Below are positions 34,401 to 45,600 of a DNA stretch of 64,000 nucleotides, piece after piece (position 1 is the first letter of the stretch; each line of letters begins with the position of its first letter). Made by a program: the position numbers and the translations under genes. Source of the stretch: Rutpela maculata (taxonomy: Eukaryota; Arthropoda; Insecta; Coleoptera; Cerambycidae); contig OW386294.2 of the NCBI GenBank assembly GCA_936432065.2, positions 52,976,945 to 53,040,944 on the forward strand. The letters run 5' to 3'. The notes under the pieces are model-generated. The model did not search any database. It saw nothing but the letters and a program-made list of their open reading frames with translations, and was not told where the DNA came from.

Positions 34401-37400
34401 ACTAGCTAAGTTGTCACATTTCTAAAAAAGAATGTGCACTACTGCACTGTCTGCAAAAAATTTTAATATTAATTTTTAACACTTTCAAATACCCAGCAAG
34501 TAAATATTTTATGTTTTTAACGCTGATTGATAACTTGCTAATACAGAATTGTAATATTACAGAGGATTCCGTATAGCAGTACAGAATATCTTACATTATT
34601 TATCGAAATATGGCAACGTAGCACTCGTTTCTCTGTTCAAGCACAAATTAGAATTTGGTGATTATGTTATAACGTCATAGCCAATAGAATAGCTCAAAAA
34701 TTGCCGGCAATATCTAACCGTTTAAACATAGTTTAAATTTCATGATTTTTTTTACTATAAGGCATTATTTAAAAAATAAAATAAAAAATACGGGTCAACT
34801 GTTTTTATGTGTAGATGTTATTAAAATAAAAAAAAAAATTGTATACTTCCACATTAATAGTTGCGGGCTAATTCTCCATTATCCACGCGCGAAAAATTTG
34901 TTTCTGTTCGAATCAAAAATATATATCTCAAGACCACCACTACTCACTACACTACGACTGGCATACCAAAAATATATCGAAGTAAATACTTAACGCGTAT
35001 TTTTAACCTCTATGGTCTGTTCTTCCAAATGTATGGCAGACTTGTCAAGAGCTAGCTAAATGCTCTTATAACACTGGATGCACCAGTAACCACTGTAAAT
35101 GCAAAAGAAGTGGCCTTCCACGCACTCTGCAATGCACTTCCTGCAAAGACATGTGCACCAACAACATAATTCAAAAGTTAGTACTTTTAAATATTTTCAT
35201 TTTAAATTATAACAAATTTTTATTCATTTTTATTTTGTTTTTTTTTTTATTTTGTAGTTTAGAAGATTCGGAAGACTAAGGAATACTATCCTATTTCTAT
35301 GTTCCTGCTTTATAGACTTAGGGCCGGTTTTTCAATGCAAGTTTAAGCACTTTATCCTACAGCTAAATTAACTAGACGTTTAGAATGTGCTTCTATTCAA
35401 CTTTTTAGGGCCGGTTTTATAGGTAAAGATTAAACCTAAGTTTAACTAGAAGATTCTGTTGAGGCCCGAAATAAAAGTAAATAGCGTATTTAGCAAAGTG
35501 TATATTAAGCACATTCATCAAACAGGAAATTAACAAGAACCTTTTAACAAGAATTCAAAAAGACGCTTCTCACAGCAGTTTTTTTTACTACAAAAATCAT
35601 TCGATTACTATCGATAATAACTATCAATACCACAGAAGCTTTATTCAAATTTATTAATAAGAATTTAACTACATCTAAAAGAGAAATCAATAGATATGTT
35701 AAGACTAGTTATTAAGTATCATTAATTTAATTGTACCTGAAAGTAGCGATCTGTTGGTATTTTTTTGTTGTTATTTCATTTATATTGTACAAAATGTTAC
35801 ATTGTCATTGTATTTTTTATAAATAGCAGTTGCTAAATAAATACTTTACTTACTTAAATAATTTCCTATTTGATGAATGGGCTTAATATACACTTTGCTA
35901 AACACGCTATTTACTTTTATTTCGGACCTCAACAGAATCTTCTAGTTAAACTTAGGTTTAATCTATAAAACCGGCCCTTAATATTGCAACTTCACATTCT
36001 AAATTTCTAGTTAATTTAGCGTTAGGATAAAGTGCTTAACCTTGCATTGAAAAACCGGCCCTTAGTCACGCCGCCATTTTGAATAGTCACCTAAAATTCT
36101 GTACAGATATTATATTTCAATTCATAGCACAGAACCTATGTTAATAGTTTTGAATACGGTGTGTTACATAATATATTAAAACTAAAGATCTTAAAATGTA
36201 ATGTCTTTTTTTAAAAACTACGCCATTTTGGATTTTTTTTAACGTGCTGCTTTTAATTTATAAAAGTTTAAATTTGGTATTTTATTTGATTTGAACCTCA
36301 TTAGTCCCATAAGAAAAAAAGCTAAGCAGCACCATTTTGAAAAATTCTGTCATTTTGAATCTAACGCCACCTCTGATAAAGTGCTGCGGGCAAAATCAGC
36401 CTATTAAATGTAAGTAAACTTTCTGCTAAGCGGTTTGCTTCTATCACGATTTGAAACGTTTTCTTATGTAGCGCTACGACTATAATGACCCATCCTTAAG
36501 ATGGCATGCTCACATTGAATATCTAGCAGAACAGGTAACAAGAAGTATATACGGTTTAAGACAACTATCAAATTTAGTCTCATTAGGTGTATTAAAAACT
36601 GCATCCCGTTTGTCTTATGCCATTCTCGCCAGGGGGCATGTCGCCCCGCAGGCATAGGATCTTTGGCCTCCAAAGAAGGGCCATTAGGATTGTAGGTGGT
36701 CTAGGATATCGAGAGGAAACAAAAGAACTTTTCATCAGACTCAAAGTACTTACCTTACCGTGCATATATGCTTTACAAAGCAATACACACAATCATGAGA
36801 ATGTAAAAAGTTTCATAACACATGCTGACACACATCAGTACAGTACACGTCACAAAGATTATATATATCCGGAATTTATAAAGCTTACTAGGGAACAAAC
36901 TGGTGTTAATTACCATGGTGTTAAACTTTATAATCTACTAAGCAATAGCGTGAAAACCCTACCACCGAAAAAATCCAAGTCTACAATTAAGAACTTCCTA
37001 CTAAAGAAAGCATTCTTTTCACAAGAAGACATTGAGAGAGAAATTGCAAATGTTACGCGATATTATTAAATACCACCTCCGCTCCTGTCTTCTACTATAT
37101 TATTTATAGCAAACTTTTTTATACATTTTGTAGTTTATCTGAATGTATTTTACATTATTACTTCCACATCCAGTGGAAGTATAGTAACGACAAAAAAATT
37201 ATTTTAAATTTTTATTGTTCAAATAGGCTTAAAATGTCATGAAACGTCAAGATATAAAGTTTGAGCGAAAAAAAATTTCTGTCTGTCTGTCGCTCTGTCA
37301 ACTTTTTTTGTGCGCACGTTTACTCTGGAACCGTTTAAGATATTGACTTGAAATTTGGCACACATATGTACTTTAACGTGATCTGGAACTAGATTATATT

Positions 37401-40400
37401 TTCATCTTGTTCCGTCAAAGGGTTGGGGGGTAAATTGGGGTAAATTTAGGGTAAATAGGTAAATCAAGCAAGTAAGAGTCCATAAAATTGGTATTTAGTA
37501 TATACAAGAGAATCTAAGGCCTCAAAAAAATTTTTGGCACTAGCCACCCCCACCTTATTATTAAAGGGGATGAAGAAAATTGTGATTTAGTGTATGTACA
37601 AGAACCAGAAACCTCAAAATATTTTTTTACTTCATCCACCCCCACTACCACCCCCACCCACTACCGATGTGGGGTATCGTTTTATAGGTTTTTGGGGTAT
37701 AGGATTTCAAATATTATATTATTAAAATTCTATAAACAATTATTTCCACATACAAAGTTTTATCGTTGTGAGTGACTTGGATAGAGAATCTGGATGTGGA
37801 AGTAGTAATTCCTTAGGCAGCGGCTCTTTTCTTAATTATTTTAAAATGTCTTAAATTTACGTCTTTTGTAAAAATGTTTTGACGTGTGTACAATTTTATA
37901 TTTTTAACATAAATAAAGTCTATTCTACTCTATTCTATTGAATTTTCCCTGACATTTCATCTCGAAACTATCGACAAATTGTTTCGTTTATTCGATTCCA
38001 TTGTTATAGTAATTCCAACCATCATGCTTATTTCATTTAGAACTAAATGTAATACTAAAGGTTTTTCTTAAAAATAAAATACTTACAGAAATATGAGTGA
38101 TCCATAGCATCACGTGCGGTAAGGCGTTCTAAATGATCATAACGTAAAAGTTTATCCAAAAAATCTAATGCTTCTGGGGATACTAAATGTTGATTTTCAC
38201 TATGTACAAAACGCTCCCACCTTTTTCGGGAGTGTCTGAAATATTAAATAAAATGTGCAGTAAGTACATTAAAAATAATAACATAAATTATGGTTAGATA
38301 TAACTATTCAATTTCTGTATATGAAATTTCTCTTTTGTACATGTATTTCAATATTTTAATGCACAAGTGCAAAAACATGCTTGTTTATTCAACTCTTTTA
38401 TTAATAGAATAGTCACTTTGTTATTGACCAAGTTAAATACTAATACAGATTTATATAATGGGAATTATACTGTTTTATTTGTACATTATAGTTCAGTAAA
38501 GCTAGGTTAAATAAAATACCCTCAACCCAGGAAAATGCTGCAAATGGCAGTCTTCTTTATGTCCTCAGAATTTCCAACGATCATATGGAGATGAGAACTA
38601 CCCTAAAATGTGCATTTTCTCGGTTTTACTTTTTTTCTCATAATCCTTAACTGATAAGAAAAAACGTCAAGAAATATTTTTTTTATCCCATAAAATTTGT
38701 AATTGATTCTTGGAGGCAGGGTTGGAAAAAAAACCATTTTTTTCATTTTAAACAAAAAAAACTGTTTTTTTTTGTTTTAAACAGTTTTTTTCAATGTTTT
38801 AAATGGTATGTTTAAAACAGGTTTAAAACTCTATTCAAATAAAATTAAATAGTGCCTGGTTACTGTGTCTGCTACTATTTACTACTTGATGCCAGATGGC
38901 GCTCTTAAATGGATTTTACAGCACACTACAAATAAAATGCTCAGTTTAGTGCATGTGACCATTTGACTCATATGAGTAAGACTACAGCAGCTATTTTTTT
39001 GTGAGTGTGTTTACTGTTTATATCGGAATGGACCATCATCGGCACTTTTCCTGCTTTTCCACAACTCCAAAATAATACATTTGTTTAAAACATCGCACTG
39101 CGTTTTAAACAGTTGTTTAAAACATCGCACTGCATTTTAAACAGTTGTTTAAAACATCTTATTGTATATTAAATATGTTTTAAACATTTGTTTAAAACAC
39201 GGTGTGATATTTTAAACATTCCAACCCTCTGATCTACTGTAACGTTAGTTTTTATAATTCATCGACGTTATAAAAAAAGTAATTTTTGTGTATAAGAATT
39301 TTGAAAAAATGCACACACAAGACAAAACCAAATGTTTACACCACCAAAAAGTATCAAATCAACTGGAAGTGAATTAAGGTGTGCTACAACATTTTGTCCT
39401 TAGGCTATTACTATTTCTAATATATTTCAAAAATCTGGTTTCTTTTAAAATAATAGAATATAAAAGAAGTTTACTTTATGTGCTTACACAATACCTAAGC
39501 TTTATTACTCACTGAATGAATTCTTTCAGGACACGTTTTATTGTTCATTTATTGTTTGCTCATTAGATATAAGCTACTATTTTATATATAAAATAAATTT
39601 TCTTGTTTTTGAATTTATATTAGGATTAAGGTTTGGTTAAATCTTATAGGCTACAGAATATGTCTTTAACATTTTTCTCCATATCAGTTAAAGTTTGTGG
39701 AAAAAAAGCGCACCTTTATGGGTAGTTCAAAACACCGTAATATCCTCGGTAATATCGGTGGAGTTTCACAGGATGTAGTAACAAGCAATTAAGTAATTTA
39801 TAGCCTATTATTAATTTTTTCCGTGTTAAACCCCAATTTGAGTTATTAGGACACAATTTACAATAGTTATCATTTTATGTTTCTATCGAACTTATATGAA
39901 AATTTGAGATTTCCAGAGTGTTAAACAATTTCTTAACTTTTAAACTTACCTTCCTAATATATCATTGAATCTCGGATCTAATTCTATATGATATTTATCG
40001 AGATATTCAAAAAGCTCTTCAGTTCCTAAGACTTTGGCTATACGGACTAACTGGTCATAATTGTCATGACCATGGAAGAATGGTTCCTTTCTAAAGATCA
40101 TTGATGCTAACATACACCCCAGAGACCACATATCTAAGGAATAGTCATACATCTGATAATCTACAAGGAGTTCAGGACCCTTAAAGTACCTTGATGCTAC
40201 CCTAACATTGTACTCTTGCCCAGGGTGGTAAAATTCTGCTAAACCCCAATCTATTAAACGTAATTTCCTATTTTCATGATCAATCATGACGTTATGTGGT
40301 TTTACATCCCTAAAAATCGTCATTTAGAACAAACTGGAGTTTCTGATACAGGCAAAGCGCCGCAACCTGAGAAAATCCACACAGCTCAATCAACTTATAT

Positions 40401-42619
40401 GTTTACTTAATCCAGTTTTCCAGAGTTTCTTTATCTGAGGTTACGATGGCTTGCCTTTGAATATAGAAGAGATACATACCTATGCATTATACCCATACTA
40501 TGGCAATAATCCAAAGCCTTGAGCAGTTCATATAAATAATATCGAATGTCAAAATCTGTTAGTGTTTGGTAAAGCTGCTTAAAATCAGTATTGTTTACAT
40601 GCTCAAATATTAAAGCGGGCGTCCGCGATACGGGATCTTTGACAACAGCCTCTAACGTAATTATATTTGTACCACCTCTTAAATTTTCTAATATTTTTAT
40701 TTCCCTTTTAATTTTCTTCTTCTTTACAGGCTGGAATTGAAAGTAATGAAATTAACATTGGATACAGATGTGGAAAGACGTGGAAAAATATTTGCTATGA
40801 TTTACATAATTTTTAGATATATAGCAATAGAGGAACATTTGACCTACTTATCTGTAGAGATAAAATCATGGCAAATAGGTTTTTGAAACACAACGCTACA
40901 TTTAATTAGACAATTGCGACAGTTGTAAAATAATTTATATTCGACTTGTGTGGATTATTTATTACGCTATTCAAACAACATAATTTATTACTTAATTAAA
41001 TAGCAATTTTAATTCAAAAAGTGATTCTGGTCATATTTAGGTTCGTCTACAATTAGTAGCTTGTTTCAAGATGATTTCTGTGTATGTAATTACTTACAAA
41101 TATATTTAGGTATGCATTAAACCCACAAATTTGCATTACCTAATAGATATAAATATGTGGATTTTCTTACTGTTTTAACCTTTAATACATCAAATGTACA
41201 TTTGCAACAAGCAACAAGAAAATTGAAAACATTTACCTTTAAGTACCATGTTGTTTGCATTATTTTGAAACAAAGTGGGTAAGGCACTGAATACTCTGTC
41301 TGAGGAGTAATCACTTATGCAATATGTGGGACAGGTATATGTGCAATGGTGTGCAATATCGTGCAATATGTGTGCAATATTGCAATTGTGGGACACATAA
41401 TTTCAAGTGATTGCCCCTTCGACTCTGTCACATACGACTGTGGCCAGCAATCATCAACTGAGATCACAAATTTTAATATGTTGATATTTATAACATATTA
41501 ATTTCGCATAGTTATCTCATGTGAATAGGAAGCACTTTTACAGTATCACGTTGTATTTCGTGTGATCCAGGTCTGGTTGGTGATTTTAAAAAGGAGAAAG
41601 TTTCTAAAATTAGCAGCCGTGCCTGGTATTTTCAATCATCAAAAATTGTGTTATTTGCTGTATTTCCGTGCTGGCAAAGTACAGACTATATAATATTGGG
41701 TATATAAATATCTATTGACACTTTCATGTACCTAAGTGAGATACGAAACAACGTTCTCCAAATTAAAATATACTTTGAAGCATTTTTATTTATGTCGATA
41801 GGATATTCTTGTAGAGTTAGAAAATGATGAAATTATTGATGAGATTGCTCAGAGAAGTTTTAACCTTAAAAGGTTATTATTATTTTAGTTAGTTAGGTAC
41901 TTTTCTGTTTTGAATAATCTTTATTTAGTTTTTAACGTTAGTCCTATTATTTTAATTTTTTGTTTGTTTCTTGAAGTTTTTATAACTGTTTAACATGTCA
42001 ATAAATTTCTTTATTTCTTTTTACATTTTTATCTACGCACTACCCTCACAGCAGTGCTGGAGGTTCTCCTAGACCTTGTGCCTCTCTTCACCTGGCGATT
42101 GAGGCCAAGGCTGGGAGAAAGGTCTACAGGCTGAGGTGTGGTGATCAGTAAAATGGTAGGAGAACTGTTAGGTTACACAAGAGCCTTATCGGATGCGATA
42201 GGGCTCACTCACTTCTGGAGACTGAGAGTGACTATATTCTCATCTGAGAGCCCTTGTCGAAGGGTGCAGAACATATCCTGCGACTAAAGAGGAAACATGT
42301 CAGAATCATTGTGGTTTTTTTGACTGGACACGGCTCTTTCAGAAAACACCTGCACATTATTAGGGTAGCTGATAACCCCGACTGCAGGTTCTGCGGAGAT
42401 GAAGAAGAAACTTCCATTCACATTCTAACTTCCTGCCATAGTCTTATGAACTTGAGGCACAAACATTTCGGCATTGATTTTCCGGTACTGGAGGAAATAA
42501 GGGATGCGCCATAGGGGGGGATATTGGCATTTGGGTTAGAATCCGGCCTGAATGGAAGAATTCCCAAGTTCTTAGCAGAAGCACAATGGGTCTCCTGTCT
42601 AACTAACCTCAAAGTCCTT

Positions 42620-42650
<31 letters not shown>

Positions 42651-45600
42651 CTATTTATTGTGTGTGACAATACAGTATTGTTTACACTCGTCAGATACAA
42701 AGATTAATATAGACACTCACGTTAAGATAAAATAAAAACAATGGCATAAGAACATCAATGTAAAAGTACTACAATTATAAACTGGAATATAACATTAAAT
42801 AAAACAATTAAGATCAACAATACAGACAATTACATTTAAAAACAATTAAAATACGTGAAAAATTCATCTCTCATAAAAGACATTTTCTTTCAGAAAATTT
42901 CTTACTTTCTTGGCGAACGCAATATCCTTAAGTGTTTTCCAGCTATTTGGCAGTAGGTTGTAGAATTTTACAGATAGATATCTAAATGAATTTTTGTTTC
43001 TAGTCAGACGGAAGAAAGGAACTACAACAGATTCATTCCTTGTTTTGTAGCAATTCTGAGTTTGGTAATGAGACAGATGGTTTCTAGCAAAAAGAATGCA
43101 CTCTAAAATATACTGATTAGTGCAAGTGAGAACACCTAACCTTTTAAACAAAGGTCTACAGCTTTCGTTATATTTTGAATTCGTAATAACTGGGATAGCT
43201 CTCTTTTGCAATTTTAAAATCTTGACAGTGTGTGCAGAGCCGCCCCACAGTAAAATTCCATAGCACATTATGCTATGAAAGAGTCCGTGATATGCAGTCA
43301 AGATAATATTTTGATCGATTTGATTTTTAAGTTTTTTTCAGCAAATATATTCTACTGGACAATTTTCTGGACATGCAATTTATGTGGCTTTCCCATGTCA
43401 ATTTGCTATCTAAAGTAACACTTAAGCACTTAACTGGATTATTATTGTCAATATGAATTCGTGTGTTTAGATGAAATATTAAATTTTGCGTTTTTTGAGT
43501 ATTTAGACTTAGTTTTACATTAGAAAAGTATTGCTCGGCTTGTTGTTGTGCATCTGCTGACATATTAGTGAGATTATCCATATTATTATGGGCTGAAAGA
43601 AGAGTACTATCATCAGCATAAGCAATAATTTTACTAGAGATGCGATCTGATATGTCGTTGATATAAACAATAAATAACGTTGGTCCTAATATCGACCCTT
43701 GAATGCCAAACTTGAGGGACTTTAAGGAAGAGATTTCACCATTACTGCTAACACACTGACGTCTGTCTAACATATAGCTTTTAATGAAAGAAAGTGCAGA
43801 TCCTCTTATACCGAGACTCTCTAATTTTATTAATATGTCAGGAGACACACAATCAAAAGCTTTAGACAAATCCAAGAAAGAAGCAGCTACCATATGTCCA
43901 TCTTCAAGTGCATCTGTTATAAATACAATCATACCGGTTAATGCTTTAATAGTAGAAGTACTTTTACGGTAACCATATTGACTGGGATTTAGTAAGTTTT
44001 TATTTTCCAAATACAGTATTAGCCTTACGTTAAAAACTAATTCAAGCAATTTAGATAGAATTGGAATAATTGATATTGGTCTGTGATTGTTGACTTGATC
44101 CACATTACCTTTTTTAAAGATAGGCGTTACTTTAGATATTTTTAGACAGTCAGGAAATATTCCTTGTTCTAAACACAAATTAATGAAATAAGTCATGAAA
44201 GGTAAGAGCTCATCTTTGGCCATTTTAATAGTATCACTGTTTAGACCGTAATAGTCTCGATTTAGATGTACTTAATTTGTCTATTAGATAACTAACTTCA
44301 TATTCCGAGACTGGTTCTAAAAAGAAGGAAAAAGGCACGCTATTGTTCCTACATAGATTTATATAATCAGAATTACTGCAATTTAAATTTTCCAGAATTT
44401 CATTGGCTATGTTAACAAAATAATTATTCAGGTCATCGGCACTGATTTCGCGAGATAGTTGATTATGATTAGAGGTTTCCTTAATAATTGACCATGCCGT
44501 TTTTTGCTTGTTTTTTGAATTGGCTATAAGATCAGTATTGTGCTTAATAGTTTCATTTTTAAGAGCTCGTTTGTAATCTTTTTTGAGTTTATTGTAATCA
44601 ACTTGCAGATTGCTGTCAAATTTACTTAAGTCATATATCATTATAAGCTTATCTCTCATAACTTTTATGTTTTGACTGTATTTAATATTGTCTTTTCTTT
44701 TTGTACTGTTTGATGGGAAAAGAAGTATCACAGCAATTTTTTACATTATAATAAAATTTCGGTCATTTGATCAGGATCAAGGGTTTGGTAAAAATGTGAC
44801 CAATCACAGTTCGTTAGTGATATTTTATAATTTCCTATTGTATAATTGTTTATTGATCTATATGTCATCTGCTCTTTGGATCTATAGATGTTTGTTGACT
44901 CTGAGTAAGAAAAACACAAACAGTTGTGATCGGATAAGTGAGGATTAAATATTCTGGTTTTACTAATATTTTGCTGTGTATTCGAGAACACATTGTCAAT
45001 TTTGGTTACAGTTCTATTAGTGACTCTTGTGAAATCATTACCACACTCGTGCATGCCAAAGGCCAAAGGTCAAATCTAAAATGTTTCCCATCTGATCTGG
45101 GAAACCGGAAGGGTGGAACGTAGTATATTTATTCTGTATTCCTGTTTTTACCCCTACACTTTGACGTTTTTTGGCTACATCAACTGCAGGGATGACATTA
45201 TCAAATGATTAATGATTCAGGGAAAACCAGATGGCAAGAGGCTGATATCACCAAGAAGCTAATGGAAAAGAGTTTTAGGAACCCCGTACTAACAGTGGCG
45301 TAACAAACACCCCCGCAAACAGCTGGGGGGGGGGGCACATTGACAGATGGCCGACTCCCATTCAAAACTCTGCAGCCAGCTTTGCTTTCTTATATTATGT
45401 ACTTAATACCTAGTGTGGGTTTAACCCTAATTAAATTATCACACGATTAACTAATTCAAAAATTCATAAACCTGAACCTAATAGTAATGAAGATAAGAAT
45501 TATCATTTTCCACTCGTTATAGAGAGGGGGCCCCTGAAAACGTTTGCGGGGGGCCCCACTCAATTTCTGTTACGCCACTGCGTACTAACAGGCAACCACG

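Larger units (their letters stand above)
33902..36464. mobile_element. 2.56-kb DNA transposon inserted into the RT gene
   Basis: The left end GAAAACGTTTCAAATAATGA followed by TAGAAGCAAACC (33905 on) is inverted at 36431-36462, giving terminal repeats of about 32 bp with two mismatches. The retrotransposon reading resumes directly after it (KFLGVF before, PSLRWHAHIEYLAEQVTR after), so the insertion point is clear to a few bases. The interior holds a decayed spliced ORF end with a Cys-rich domain (35007-35279) and a nested MITE pair (35321-36061). No DDE transposase core is recognisable. It is probably a decayed or deleted copy of an autonomous element. Confidence 0.75.
32150..37938 (+). mobile_element. 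CR1/Jockey-type non-LTR retrotransposon relic, interrupted by two later insertions
   Basis: It is 5'-truncated in the endonuclease. The order is endonuclease C-terminal part (32185-32390), linker, RT (33120-33900), a 2.56-kb DNA element (33902-36464), RT C-terminal part (36465-37069), the 3' UTR containing copy (d) of the hairpin family, and an end AATAAAGTCTATTCTACTCTATTCTATTG. A tail made of short TCTATTC units rather than poly(A) is typical of CR1-like elements. It lies antisense to CK2 alpha in intron 4 and is broken in many places. Confidence 0.82.

Noticed and set aside
34742..35055. Two overlapping plus-strand frames before the Cys-rich exon
   Set aside because: They are AT-rich chance frames. 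Only the segment from 35007 has a recognisable protein pattern, in a different frame.
42623..42652. CRISPR-like or regulatory repeat
   Set aside because: It is a plain trinucleotide microsatellite at a retrotransposon tail. No CRISPR array with spacers occurs anywhere in this eukaryotic window.
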